Below are positions 23,168-31,906 of a stretch of DNA of 64,000 nt, piece by piece; positions within the stretch are counted from its first letter, which is position 1; each line of letters starts with the position of its first letter. Below the pieces are notes generated by a model. That model had not been told where the DNA came from and did no database searches. It worked only from the letters and a program-made list of their open reading frames with translations. This stretch comes from Agromyces albus. GTDB lineage: Bacteria; Actinomycetota; Actinomycetes; Actinomycetales; Microbacteriaceae. The stretch spans positions 124,001-188,000 of the forward strand of contig NZ_SDPN01000003.1 of NCBI RefSeq assembly GCF_004134825.1, in the 5' to 3' direction. A program made the translations under genes and the position numbers.

Positions 23168-24043
23168 GTGGAACTGACCGAATCCTGGCGCGATGTGATG
23201 CCCCAGCCGCTGCTGGAGCGGTACCGTTTCGCTGAAACACGCAACGCTGCGATGTTGATCAGATCGACGCACCCTCAAGAGTTCGAAGACCTGTGTCGTG
23301 TTCTTGAAGCGTTTTACTTCGATCTAGACCGCATCGTCCGGCCTGGCGGGTCGAAGCATCTGATCTCGCTCGAGCTCGACGAGGCGTTCCGAGAGCTTGG
23401 CTGGCGCGAAGGCAGGTACGACCAGGAGCTGACGACCACGCTCACGCTTGAGCCGTACCGCGCAGCCGGTGAGAGGGCGAAAAGGCGGCGCAGCACCGTC
23501 AACGAGTATGGCGGCCACAAGATCGACAACGTAAAGGGCCGTATCGGGCTTGACGTCGAGTGGAACCCGAAGGACGGCAACCTCGACCGAGACTTCGGTA
23601 ACTTCCGCGCGCTCTACGACGGCGGCGCGCTCGACGCAGGGGTGATCGTCACCCGCACTGTCACCGGCATGCGGGACCTCTGGGTCGACACGATTGCGCG
23701 CAGCAAGGAGATCGCACCAAGCGAGGCCTGGGCGAATGAGTGGGCGCAGCGAATCGAGAAGACGCCGAACGATCCTCTCGGCACGAGCACGACGTCGAAC
23801 TTCGAAAAGCTCGTTCCCCGAGTCAAGCGCGGTGACGGCGGTGGATGCCCGATTCTCGCGATTGCCATCACGACCGAGCTCTACGACTGGCCCCATGATC
23901 TGGACATGGCGATTCGCAACCTTGCGCGGAGCGTAGACCGTGGCGTCACGCCAGAACGCCTTGGCCATCGGATGGGGCTGGTTCACACTGACGCGATCGC
24001 ACCGGAACTCCTTAGGTCAGACGACGACCTCGAGGACCAATAG
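23168..24043 (+). CDS. BglII/BstYI-like type II restriction endonuclease
   Basis: From GTG 23168 the protein has 291 residues (the start is uncertain; several GTG codons precede it). The central part HKIDNVKGRIGLDVEWN followed by GNLDRDFGNFRALYDGGALDAGVIVTR strongly resembles the BglII/BstYI endonuclease family. The D and E-x-N residues (about D120 and E131) form the catalytic site. The family cuts sequences with a GATC core (AGATCT, RGATCY); specificity here is unknown. It precedes a GIY-YIG nuclease, McrBC and an MT-A70 methyltransferase on the same strand, which together look like one restriction cluster. Confidence 0.78.
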   Translation: MELTESWRDVMPQPLLERYRFAETRNAAMLIRSTHPQEFEDLCRVLEAFYFDLDRIVRPGGSKHLISLELDEAFRELGWREGRYDQELTTTLTLEPYRAAGERAKRRRSTVNEYGGHKIDNVKGRIGLDVEWNPKDGNLDRDFGNFRALYDGGALDAGVIVTRTVTGMRDLWVDTIARSKEIAPSEAWANEWAQRIEKTPNDPLGTSTTSNFEKLVPRVKRGDGGGCPILAIAITTELYDWPHDLDMAIRNLARSVDRGVTPERLGHRMGLVHTDAIAPELLRSDDDLEDQ

Positions 24044-24134
24044 CGGGCATTGCCGCTCACTTGTTCCTGGTGGGCACAGCGTCGGGTGTCAGGGGCAGGA
24101 GTCTCGGACTAGTGGCGGTCGATAATCTGACGCA

Positions 24135-24683
24135 ATGAGGCTAGAGATCGAGTGGACGCGGGCTGGCTTCGAGCGATTGGGGTTCGTGGGATGGAAGACA
24201 TTCGGTGCACTCGAATCGAGAGACCTTCCGCCTCGGCACGGCGTTTACGTGGTGGTCCGCGAACCCGGCCCGCGCCCCGTTTTCCTCGTTGAGAGCGTCG
24301 GTGGCCTGCACAAGCGGAAGGCCTTGACGGTCGGGGTCGACGTACTCGAGACGGCGTGGGGCGATAACGCAGAGGTCGTCTACGTAGGCAAAGCCGGGGG
24401 CAAGCACGGGCTGAGGGACCGCTTGTGGGACTATGCGCGGCAGGGCCGCGGTCGGTCAGCGGGGCACGCCGGCGGGCGCTTCGTCTGGCAACTCCCCTCG
24501 AGTGAGGCTCTGCTCGTCGGTTGGCGGGCGACGGAAGATCTCGATGTGGGCGACGTTGAAGAGGCTCTCCTCGCTCTGCACATCGAACAGTTCGGCCGCC
24601 GACCCTTCGCGAACATGAAAGACGGCTACAAGATGGCGCCCAACGACGCGAGGCGTTTCCTCGCCGATGCTTTCGCCCAATAG
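24135..24683 (+). CDS. GIY-YIG nuclease-like protein
   Basis: The 182-residue protein has the two halves of a GIY-YIG active site: HGVYVVVREPG and, after an unusually long insert, NAEVVYVGKAGG. LRDRLWDYARQGRG provides the arginine-bearing helix, and DVGDVEEALLALHIEQFGRRPFAN contains the catalytic-type glutamate and asparagine. The inserted region is richer than in minimal GIY-YIG domains. ATG 24135 has a weak ribosome binding site. The gene sits between the BglII-like nuclease and McrB, all in the same direction, so it may be part of the same system. Confidence 0.72.
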   Translation: MRLEIEWTRAGFERLGFVGWKTFGALESRDLPPRHGVYVVVREPGPRPVFLVESVGGLHKRKALTVGVDVLETAWGDNAEVVYVGKAGGKHGLRDRLWDYARQGRGRSAGHAGGRFVWQLPSSEALLVGWRATEDLDVGDVEEALLALHIEQFGRRPFANMKDGYKMAPNDARRFLADAFAQ

Positions 24684-24699
24684 ACGCCGACTCTCGCAC

Positions 24700-24714
24700 G
24701 CCGCGCGAAGCGGC
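24700..24714. terminator. Short GC hairpin after the GIY-YIG gene
   Basis: GCCGC-GCGAA-GCGGC lies 17 bases after the stop codon. No T run follows, as often in actinobacteria. It may separate the first two genes of the cluster from mcrBC. Confidence 0.3.
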
Positions 24715-24802
24715 GCCCTGACCGCCCCGCTGTAGGTTTACCTAGGGGCGACGTCGCCTTCGCGACCCTATTTTGCGGCCGCCACGAATGTGAGGAGGGC
24801 AC

Positions 24803-26614
24803 ATGCCAGTTCGGACTCTCGGCGTGCTGTCGCTGACCAAATACATCCACTTCTCCGACGTACTCGCCCACCTGGCGGCACTTGTCCCGGGGTCAACCAC
24901 GGCTCAGGACGTCCACGCGGACCCACTGTTGGAACCGCTCTGGGACGACGTCGTCCAGTACGCTCCACGGCCGGCGAACTCGCGGGCCGTCAGTGCTACC
25001 GCGGCTGAGGTCGTGCAGGATGACGAACTGCTCAGCGCCGCACGCGCCAGGCGCCCCGAGGGTCCTCTCCTTCTTTGGTGCGCGCTCGTCTTCGCAGACA
25101 AGCGACTTGAGGCTGCTGTCCGAGAAGTGCTGACCGACGCGGACGGTCGGTTCATCGAGGGGGTTCTGAACAAGGACTCGCTCACGATTGCGCTGGCCAG
25201 CCGTTCCGACTTCGCGGCGACGAAGGCGATCACCAATGTCCTTCAAAACATGCACCAGGCCGGCATCTTCATCCCCGAACGATCCGGTTCGACAATCGTC
25301 GGAGTGCAGCAGTTCCTCCCGACCGCATTCGTTGTCCCGTCACTGCTCCGTCTCATTCAGAACCGGGTCGAATACTGGGCGGACGACACGCGATTCGCGC
25401 CGGCGTCATCTGCTCACACACTCGACTTCGCGTTGGCTCTCGGTGCGAACCACTGGCTGGGCCTCACCCGTGACGAGTTCATCCGCGCCTCTCGTGGTGC
25501 GGGGATGCCGGTTCCCGCGACCGCGCGGAAACCTGTACCCGCCGAGCTCGCCGAGCTCGCCGAGATGCTCACCGCGAAACGACAGGTCGTCCTTCAGGGC
25601 CCCCCGGGTACGGGCAAGACACACCTCGCGACCGCATACATTGACTGGGCTACCGACGGGCGGCGTCAGGAGAGCCGCCTGCAGGCGATCCTCGACGCGC
25701 TGCCGCTACGCGAGCGGACACCCGTTCGTATCGCGGACGAGGTGGAGCGGCTGGGGCTGTCCGCGCTGTGGGACATCGTGCAGTTCCACCCGTCGTACGA
25801 GTACAACGACTTTGTGCGGACCCTCGCGGCTCAGCCAGTGCCGGGTGGCGTGACTTTCGTCGCGCAGCACCGCATTTTGAGCCTCATCGCCGCGGCCGGC
25901 GTCGAACTCGCAGCGCGCGGCTCTGACTGCGAACTCGTGCTTGTGCTTGACGAGGTGAACCGCGGAAACATCCCGAGCATCTTTGGTGAGTTGTTGTATG
26001 CCCTCGAGTACCGCGGCCAGCCCGTCGCAACGGCGTACTCGGTGGACGGTGACGCTTCCATCACCATTCCCGAAAGCCTGAGCGTCATCGGCACGATGAA
26101 CACGGCTGACCGCTCAATCGCGGTCATCGACTATGCCCTACGCCGCAGGTTTGTTTTCATCACGGTGCCGGCGACCGAGCGCCCGCTCGTGAGTCACACC
26201 GGGTACGTCGATGAGCATCACCGCGCGGCGGCGCTGCAAATGTTCGCCGCAGTGCACAATGCGCTCGGCGGCTCCTTGGCAGGCATCCAGGTCGGCCCGA
26301 GTTACTACCTGCCTTCGGGTGTGGCAGTGGATCTCGATGCCGGACTCCGCGAGCTCGCCTCGCGATTTGTCTACGAGGTCCTCCCCCTGCTCGGCGAGTA
26401 TGTGCTCGAGGGCGAGCTTGACGACGGCGACCTAGCTCGCTTGGTCGGAGACTTGGGAATCGACCCAGCCACCCCCGCACGCGACCAAGTGGATGCTCTG
26501 CGTGTCGCGCTTCTGGATCGAACAGCGCCCGCGCTGGTCGGGACGCTGCCGAACGAATCCGGCGATGCCAGGGCGGACGACGAAGCGACCGAGGAAGACA
26601 CCGAGCCGCGGTGA
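24803..26614 (+). CDS. mcrB: McrB-type GTPase/AAA+ subunit
   Basis: The 603-residue protein has an N-terminal helical domain (about 1-250) that I do not recognise. An McrB-type AAA+ motor follows: Walker A LQGPPGTGKT near residue 264, Walker B LVLVLDEVNRGNIPSIFGELLYALE near 378, and the McrB signature GTMNTADRSIAVIDYALRRRF near 432. McrB hexamers hydrolyse GTP to drive McrC cleavage of modified DNA. The N-terminus would recognise DNA and differs from the classical E. coli domain. GAGGAGGG precedes ATG 24803. The stop overlaps the mcrC start. Confidence 0.88.
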   Translation: MPVRTLGVLSLTKYIHFSDVLAHLAALVPGSTTAQDVHADPLLEPLWDDVVQYAPRPANSRAVSATAAEVVQDDELLSAARARRPEGPLLLWCALVFADKRLEAAVREVLTDADGRFIEGVLNKDSLTIALASRSDFAATKAITNVLQNMHQAGIFIPERSGSTIVGVQQFLPTAFVVPSLLRLIQNRVEYWADDTRFAPASSAHTLDFALALGANHWLGLTRDEFIRASRGAGMPVPATARKPVPAELAELAEMLTAKRQVVLQGPPGTGKTHLATAYIDWATDGRRQESRLQAILDALPLRERTPVRIADEVERLGLSALWDIVQFHPSYEYNDFVRTLAAQPVPGGVTFVAQHRILSLIAAAGVELAARGSDCELVLVLDEVNRGNIPSIFGELLYALEYRGQPVATAYSVDGDASITIPESLSVIGTMNTADRSIAVIDYALRRRFVFITVPATERPLVSHTGYVDEHHRAAALQMFAAVHNALGGSLAGIQVGPSYYLPSGVAVDLDAGLRELASRFVYEVLPLLGEYVLEGELDDGDLARLVGDLGIDPATPARDQVDALRVALLDRTAPALVGTLPNESGDARADDEATEEDTEPR

Positions 26615-27960
26615 GCCCACGCGTCGAAGTCCTCACTCTCACCGAATACGGCGAGAGCGTCATCGACGATGAGCTCGCCCAGTTGGTCGACGACGACTTC
26701 TGGATGGCGTTGGGCGTGACTGTTAGCAAACAGCCCGGTGACATCGGGTGGAAGGTGAAGGCGGACGCGCTGTCGGGCATCGCCCGCGCGCGGACGCGGG
26801 AGCTCGACTTGACTGTGCGAATCATGCCGAAGCTCGCGGGTGCCGACCTTGTCTTCCTGGCGGACTACGCCTACGGCCAGCGAAGTGGGGCGCTACGCCG
26901 ACCGGACGCTGCACGCGTGGGCGTCGATAGCCAGCACAACGACCCCATCGCGACGCTACTTATCTGGTACGTGCAGTCCGTGAACGACTTCGCTACACGG
27001 TGGCTCCGCCGGTCCTATCGCAGCCGTCGCGTTACGCTCGATGGTCGGGTTCGCGGCCGCGTCCTCATCGGCCCGTACATGGCGCGCAGCCTCACCTCCG
27101 GACGGGCGAACGAGATTCCGTGCGTCGTGACGGAACGCACCATCGACACCGCGAACAACCGGGTCCTAAAGGCGGGCTTGCGTCGGGTTGCGAAGCTCGC
27201 GATGACATTGCCCGTCCCTGCAGCGCGGCGAGCGGTTCGCCGAGCCGTGGCGGGGGCACTGCCCCGCTTTGCCGAGGTGACTGATGTCGAGATTGGATCC
27301 GGGCAGCTGCGTGCAACAAGCACGAAGGGACCGGAGCGGCACTACGAGAGCATCCTCGCGACCACGCGGGACCTCCTCGAAGGCCGATTCCTCGGTCAGA
27401 CCCTCGGTCAGGCGCAGGTGGACTCGTTTCTGTGGAGCATGCCCCACTTGTTTCAGGAGGCCGTTCGCGGCATCCTCGATGCAAGCGAAGACTTCACCAT
27501 GGACGCGGCGCGGCGGCCGACTGCCAAGTACTACGACGCGAATGGGGCACGTCTGCGGTCATCGACCATCGACCCCGACTTCATACTTGCCAGTGACGAC
27601 GGCGCGCTGGTGCTCGACGCGAAGTACAAGGACGCTCTCGGCATTGGAGGTACGGACACCGAACTCGTCGAGAGCACGACCGGCCCTCGGCTTCGCGTGT
27701 CGCGAAGCGACCTCTATCAGCTCGCCGCCTACCGTCAGCATGCGGCATGGAAGGGCGCCCCGGTGGCGCTCATCTACCCCGTCGCAGTGGCACCCAATGC
27801 CGACCTGCCCAAGCCTTACGTCGTCGAAGGCCTGGGAGACCCGATCTGGTTGACGTTCATCGACGTCGGATCTCGTGCGCGCGAGCACGTCGGCGCGTTC
27901 CTCGAACGCATCGCGGAGCTTCGACGCTCCCCCAAGGGGTCGGACTCGCCGGTAGCCTGA
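26611..27960 (+). CDS. mcrC: McrC-type nuclease subunit
   Basis: The 449-residue protein starts with a GTG overlapping the mcrB stop (GTGA at 26611-26614). The N-terminal beta-rich part (LTLTEYGESVI, ARTRELDLTVRIMPK) fits McrC. The C-terminal nuclease has IDPDFILAS at about 320 and VLDAKYK at about 334, a PD-(D/E)xK pair, followed by a helix with DLYQLAAYRQHA. The YGQRSGALRRPD and IPCVVTERTIDTANNRVLKAGL segments are also typical. Together with McrB it should form a complete modification-dependent or target-specific nuclease. Confidence 0.86.
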   Translation: MSPRVEVLTLTEYGESVIDDELAQLVDDDFWMALGVTVSKQPGDIGWKVKADALSGIARARTRELDLTVRIMPKLAGADLVFLADYAYGQRSGALRRPDAARVGVDSQHNDPIATLLIWYVQSVNDFATRWLRRSYRSRRVTLDGRVRGRVLIGPYMARSLTSGRANEIPCVVTERTIDTANNRVLKAGLRRVAKLAMTLPVPAARRAVRRAVAGALPRFAEVTDVEIGSGQLRATSTKGPERHYESILATTRDLLEGRFLGQTLGQAQVDSFLWSMPHLFQEAVRGILDASEDFTMDAARRPTAKYYDANGARLRSSTIDPDFILASDDGALVLDAKYKDALGIGGTDTELVESTTGPRLRVSRSDLYQLAAYRQHAAWKGAPVALIYPVAVAPNADLPKPYVVEGLGDPIWLTFIDVGSRAREHVGAFLERIAELRRSPKGSDSPVA

Positions 27961-27975
27961 TGTCGGAGGTCGGCT

Positions 27976-28005
27976 CCAAGATCTAATCTATTGACGACCA
28001 AGATC
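27976..28005. promoter_or_regulatory. Direct repeat CCAAGATC before the methyltransferase gene
   Basis: CCAAGATC occurs at 27976-27983 and 27998-28005, 22 bases apart (two helical turns). The two contain AGATCT and AGATCC, both fitting the RGATCY pattern of BstYI-type enzymes. They could be operators, or a methylation-sensitive switch if the system recognises RGATCY; this is speculative. Confidence 0.35.
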
Positions 28006-28018
28006 CAATGGAGAAGCC

Positions 28019-28888
28019 GTGACTCTGACCCTGACTGCGCCTGAGCCCACCCGCCCGCGAGCCGAGCCGCTTCGCGAGGAATCTGAAGCCCCGCCGCTGC
28101 CAACTGTCGACGGTGGTTTCAAGACCATCCTGGCCGACCCGCCGTGGCGCTTCGCAAATCGAACGGGCAAGGTCGCACCCGAGCACCGTCGTCTCGACCG
28201 GTACAGCACGATGGACCTCGACGCCATCAAGGCTCTGCCCGTGAGTGAGGTCGTCGCGCAGAATGCGCATCTCTATCTTTGGGTCCCGAACGCCCTACTT
28301 CCCGAGGGCATCGCGGTCATGGAGGCTTGGGGCTTTCGCTATGTCTCGAACATCATCTGGGCGAAGCGCCGCAAGGACGGCGGACCCGACGGTCGCGGAG
28401 TGGGGTTCTACTTCCGCAACGTAACCGAGATCCTGCTGTTCGGCGTACGTGGAAGCATGCGGACTCTGGCGCCGGCCCGCTCGCAGGTCAACATGATTGA
28501 GACCCGCAAGCGCGAGCACAGCCGCAAGCCCGACGAGCAGTATCCGTTCATCGAGGCGTGCTCACCTGGCCCATTTCTTGAGATGTTCTCCCGCCATGCC
28601 CGCAAGGGGTGGATTCTATGGGGCGACGAGGCGGACGAGGAGCTCGAGCCGCGCGGCAGGGTACACCGCGGCTACGGGGGCGGCGAGATTGAGGCGCCAG
28701 CCGTTGCTCGCTACGAGCGTCTCGACGGCGAGGTGGCCGAGGCGCTCGGGCAACAACTGCGCGCGTTCTACGAGTCGGGCCTCAGCATTCGCGACCTTCA
28801 GAAGACGACCGGGTATTCGATTCAACGCGTACGCGGCCTCCTCGAGCGTGCGGGCGCGGATCTTCGCCCACGCGGCGGGGCCCACTAG
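28019..28888 (+). CDS. MT-A70 family adenine-N6 methyltransferase
   Basis: From GTG 28019 the protein has 289 residues. It carries FKTILADPPWRF (DPPW, about residues 40-43), the MT-A70 catalytic motif, and NAHLYLWVPNALLPEGI, IIWAKRRKDG, GVGFYFRNVTEILLFGVRG and RKPDEQYPFIEACSPGP, all typical of MT-A70 DNA methyltransferases. The C-terminal 50 residues (GLSIRDLQKTTGYSIQRVRGLLERAG) form a helix-turn-helix. It methylates adenine in DNA and is the likely protective enzyme of the cluster. GGAGAAG lies upstream. Confidence 0.85.
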   Translation: MTLTLTAPEPTRPRAEPLREESEAPPLPTVDGGFKTILADPPWRFANRTGKVAPEHRRLDRYSTMDLDAIKALPVSEVVAQNAHLYLWVPNALLPEGIAVMEAWGFRYVSNIIWAKRRKDGGPDGRGVGFYFRNVTEILLFGVRGSMRTLAPARSQVNMIETRKREHSRKPDEQYPFIEACSPGPFLEMFSRHARKGWILWGDEADEELEPRGRVHRGYGGGEIEAPAVARYERLDGEVAEALGQQLRAFYESGLSIRDLQKTTGYSIQRVRGLLERAGADLRPRGGAH

Positions 28889-28973
28889 GCGCCGTTCCGG
28901 ACAGCGGAGCATCAGCACACCTCCGGTGTGGAAAACTCCGGCTTCCGGGCGGCTGTCGCAGTAGCCTCCCTAC

Positions 28974-29072
28974 ATGTCAGTCGTCTTGCAGATGCCCCCG
29001 AGCTTCAACGAGGACTGGTGGTCGACCGAGCCACAGCTGCATAGCTGGAACGGAAACGAAGAGACGGGGTAG
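28974..29072 (+). CDS. Possible 32-residue small protein
   Basis: ATG 28974 opens a short frame (MSVVLQMPPSFNEDWW to GNEETG) with protein-like composition and three tryptophans. No ribosome binding site is clear. It could equally be chance. It sits between the methyltransferase and the ligase genes. Confidence 0.3.
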   Translation: MSVVLQMPPSFNEDWWSTEPQLHSWNGNEETG

Positions 29073-29092
29073 TTGCGGCGTACGCTGGCGGC

Positions 29093-30085
29093 GTGAGCTT
29101 GCCCGCATCGTTGCGACGTTCACCCGAGCTTGCTCTCGCGAGGGCGATCGCGGAGCTGCCTGGTGCGTCGGCGCTTCCGGGCGGCTGCTTCTTTGAGCCG
29201 AAGTGGGACGGGTTCAGGATCGCTCTGGTGCGAGATGCAGAGATACATCTCTGGTCGAGGCAGGGAAAAGACCTAACGCGGTACTTTCCCGAGCTGGCCG
29301 TGGCTGCTGGCGAGATCCCGGAGGGATGTGTCGTCGACGGTGAGGCCGTTGTGTGGAATGCGGGCCGACTCGATTTCGACGCGCTGCAGCGACGTCTCAG
29401 CACCGGGGCGGCCAAGGTGGGCCCTCTCGCGTATGCGCAGCCCGCATCCTATGTCGCGTTTGACGTCCTGGCCATCGCCGGACGCGACGTGCGAGGGATC
29501 GTCCTCCAGCACCGACGCGCATTGCTCGAGGAGCTTGCATCGACGTGGACCCCGCCGCTGAACCTCTCCCCCGTTACTCGGGATTATGACGAGGCTCGCG
29601 ACTGGCTCGCGACGATGCCGGCAACCGGCATCGAGGGCATCGTCGTCAAGGGCGCCGCTCAACGCTATGAAGGTGGACAACGTCAGTGGTTGAAGGTGAA
29701 GCACCGCGACACCATTGACGTCATCGCGGGTGCAGTGATCGGGCCGATGAGCAGGCCCGAGGCGGTCGTCGTCGGCCTCCCTGTCGCCGGCGAGCTTCGG
29801 ATCGCCGGCCGCTCGACGCCCCTCCCCCCGCACGTCGCGCGCACGCTCTCGACCTACCTGCAGCCACCCGAAGGTGAGCACCCGTGGCCGGGGGTCGTCT
29901 CGCCTGGCGCGGTCGACCGCTTCAACACCGGCCGGGATCCTGTGCGGCTCACGCTCGTTCAGCCGTTAGTCATCGAAGTATCGGCCGACGTGGCACTCTC
30001 AGGGCGGTCGTTCCGCCACGCGGTTCGGTTCATCCGTATACGTCCCGAGCTCGACGTCGCCGAGGTCGAATGGCCTGCCACGTAA
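29093..30085 (+). CDS. ATP-dependent DNA ligase (LigD ligase-domain type)
   Basis: The 330-residue protein starts at GTG 29093. The active-site lysine is in EPKWDGFR (motif I), followed by WSRQGKDLTRYFPEL, CVVDGEAVVW (motif III), FDVLAIAGRDVR, GIEGIVVKG (motif IV) and WLKVKHRDTID (motif V). It contains the nucleotidyltransferase and OB-fold only, like LigC-type or stand-alone LigD ligases, with no primase or nuclease domain. It seals nicks and double-strand breaks. Carried on the element, it may repair DNA after restriction or during transfer (inference). Confidence 0.85.
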   Translation: MSLPASLRRSPELALARAIAELPGASALPGGCFFEPKWDGFRIALVRDAEIHLWSRQGKDLTRYFPELAVAAGEIPEGCVVDGEAVVWNAGRLDFDALQRRLSTGAAKVGPLAYAQPASYVAFDVLAIAGRDVRGIVLQHRRALLEELASTWTPPLNLSPVTRDYDEARDWLATMPATGIEGIVVKGAAQRYEGGQRQWLKVKHRDTIDVIAGAVIGPMSRPEAVVVGLPVAGELRIAGRSTPLPPHVARTLSTYLQPPEGEHPWPGVVSPGAVDRFNTGRDPVRLTLVQPLVIEVSADVALSGRSFRHAVRFIRIRPELDVAEVEWPAT

Positions 30086-30185
30086 GGCCCGGCTACCTCA
30101 TAAACGACAACCGCCGCGAGCGTGTCTTCCTCGATCACGGTACCGGAGGGTCAGCCCGCTGTGAGGCGCTGGCCTGGTCGTTCCG

Positions 30186-30491
30186 TCAGCCGAACAGGTA
30201 TGAGAGCTTCTCGTTGTGGATGAACCTGATCTCATCGGGCGCGTGAAAATCAACGTCACCCGAGACGACGATGCAGTCCTCGTCCCCGTCCCTGCTGAAC
30301 ACATCCGGCATCAGGGGCTTGTTCGCGCCCGCAGCGCCAAGGAACCGAAGAAAGTCCTGCACGCCTCCCGCTGTCGTCAGGCCTAGGTCGATCTTTCGAC
30401 CCGTCGCCTTCTCGCGAAGGCGGGCGCTCAGCTGGCCCCGCTCGTTCTCGTACTCCTCGATGTAGCACTTCGTGCTCTTGACCTGACTCAT
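30186..30491 (-). CDS. Unknown small protein
   Basis: The 101-residue protein (KCYIEEYENERGQLSARLRE, then DVDFHAPDEIRFIHN) is not recognised. ATG 30491 has GGGGCGAG upstream. It looks like a compact alpha/beta protein with acidic character. It is convergent with the ligase gene and alone on its strand. Confidence 0.55.
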   Translation of the reverse strand: MSQVKSTKCYIEEYENERGQLSARLREKATGRKIDLGLTTAGGVQDFLRFLGAAGANKPLMPDVFSRDGDEDCIVVSGDVDFHAPDEIRFIHNEKLSYLFG

Positions 30492-30635
30492 GCTCGCCCC
30501 AACCCACGTTGATCGTCCAACCCTATGGGTGCTTTACGTGGGGCCGGGGGAACTTCCCGCGGTCGACTACACCCCAGAACGAGGTCAGGTCGGCACCGAT
30601 GCAGTCACTTCTCCCAGTGGCGATACCATCGCCCA

Positions 30636-31088
30636 ATGGAACCCTGGGTTGTCGCTCTGCTTGCCGCCGGCATCCCCGCGTTCGCCGCAGCCTTGACGTA
30701 CGCGATCTCGGAGTGGCTTCGCGCGCGCCGCGCATCGAGTGATCGCCGAGCTGCGGTGTTCGCTCGCTTGGAGACCGGCCTCGAGCGGGTCGCGATCGTT
30801 GAAACGATGCCGCGGCTGCTGCGGCGCTGGAAGAGGCCAGACGTCGCGATCGTGCAGGCCACGACATCGCTGTTCGAGGTGCTGCCGCGGCGAGAATGGG
30901 TTTTGGTGTACTGGCTGGCCGAGGAAGCGTACCGACTCACGGTCGCACGGGGCTTCGAGGAACGGGCGCAAATCGCTACCAGGATGTCCAGCACGATCCT
31001 CGCGTGGCGTATGCGACGCCGTCGCATGCGCGAGCGTTTGGCGATCGACTTGGCGTCTCGCGAGCAGACGATCCTCGACTACTCCTGA
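30636..31088 (+). CDS. Unknown membrane-anchored small protein
   Basis: ATG 30636 (MEPWVVALLAAG) is the likely start, giving 150 residues; earlier frames look non-coding. One hydrophobic helix lies near residues 4-24, then a basic, helical cytoplasmic region (RARRASSDRRAAVFARLETGL) and a second helical segment. I do not recognise the family. Confidence 0.5.
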   Translation: MEPWVVALLAAGIPAFAAALTYAISEWLRARRASSDRRAAVFARLETGLERVAIVETMPRLLRRWKRPDVAIVQATTSLFEVLPRREWVLVYWLAEEAYRLTVARGFEERAQIATRMSSTILAWRMRRRRMRERLAIDLASREQTILDYS

Positions 31089-31174
31089 CCCCTAACAACG
31101 CCCTTGTAGGCGGGACGATCGTAGAATTGGTCCTGCGCGGGCCGGCGCGCTCCCCGATTTGAGAGGAGCCCAGT

Positions 31175-31486
31175 ATGGCCCGTGACGCACCCCGTTGGCA
31201 TCCGCTCCTGGCCGCGGTGGAAGGCCCGATCTTGACGTGGCGGATGCTCGACCCGGAGGGCCGCGAGTATGGAGTGATCCGGCTCGTCAGAGTCGGTGGC
31301 GAACCGAAGTATCGAACCGAGTTCCGCGGGAAACTCATCGGCTACGGCGGCACGCTTCGCCAGGCTTGCGAGCGGGTGCACTACGAGTACATTGCGGCCC
31401 ATGCCCCGCAAGGCGGCCATGCTGCGACGTATCCGATCCATACCCCGAGCACAGCGAGTTCAAACGCCCAGAGATTGTCGATCTGA
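31175..31486 (+). CDS. Unknown small protein
   Basis: The 103-residue protein starts at ATG 31175 with GAGAGGAG upstream. It carries the strands GPILTWRMLD and VIRLVRVGG. The gene starts just downstream of a GC-rich spacer and is otherwise unassigned. The C-terminal 20 residues are low-complexity. Confidence 0.5.
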   Translation: MARDAPRWHPLLAAVEGPILTWRMLDPEGREYGVIRLVRVGGEPKYRTEFRGKLIGYGGTLRQACERVHYEYIAAHAPQGGHAATYPIHTPSTASSNAQRLSI

Positions 31487-31504
31487 CTGCATTGCCGGCC
31501 GGGG

Positions 31505-31672
31505 TCAAGAGTCGATAGCTTCGACGCTGGGCGCGCTGCGGTCGACGCGCCACGAGAGCAGCTGCCACCCTTCGGGCACCTGCGCCTCGACCCGCCGCCG
31601 GCCCTCGTTGTAGCTATCTGCGTCGACTTCGATCTGCCGCGTCTCGGTTGATCGGATCGTCCCGATTATTCG
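31505..31672 (-). CDS. Unknown 55-residue protein
   Basis: ATG 31672 follows GGAAGGAG with ideal spacing. The sequence (MRIIGTIRSTETRQIEV then EAQVPEGWQLLSWRVDRS) looks like a small beta-rich protein. The family is not recognised. It is too short for homology by eye. Confidence 0.5.
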   Translation of the reverse strand, partial: RIIGTIRSTETRQIEVDADSYNEGRRRVEAQVPEGWQLLSWRVDRSAPSVEAIDS

Positions 31673-31674
31673 CA

Positions 31675-31906
31675 TTACGCCCGCTCCTTCCGTCGATGCG
31701 ATCGACAGCCGACGCCCATACCCAGGCGCGGTGAGTCGACCCGTCGTGCAGCGTGAACTCCACCCAGACCGCACGATCGCTCCAAGCAACAGCCTTGCCG
31801 CGAAGGGTTCGGATCGCTTCGCGTCGCCTGTGATGCGAGCGGCCTTCGCGGTGACGTAGGCGGCGACGTGCGCCACAGCGAGGATCCAGAAGAGGACAGC
31901 AACCAT
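31675..31906 (-). pseudogene. Unsettled small reading frames upstream of the 55-residue gene
   Basis: Two minus-strand frames each look partly real. One begins MVAVLFWILAVAHVAAYVTAKAA (a membrane helix). Another, lacking a start codon, reads RAVWVEFTLHDGSTHRAWVW. A frameshifted small membrane-protein gene is possible. The space 31907-32177 shows nothing further. Confidence 0.3.
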
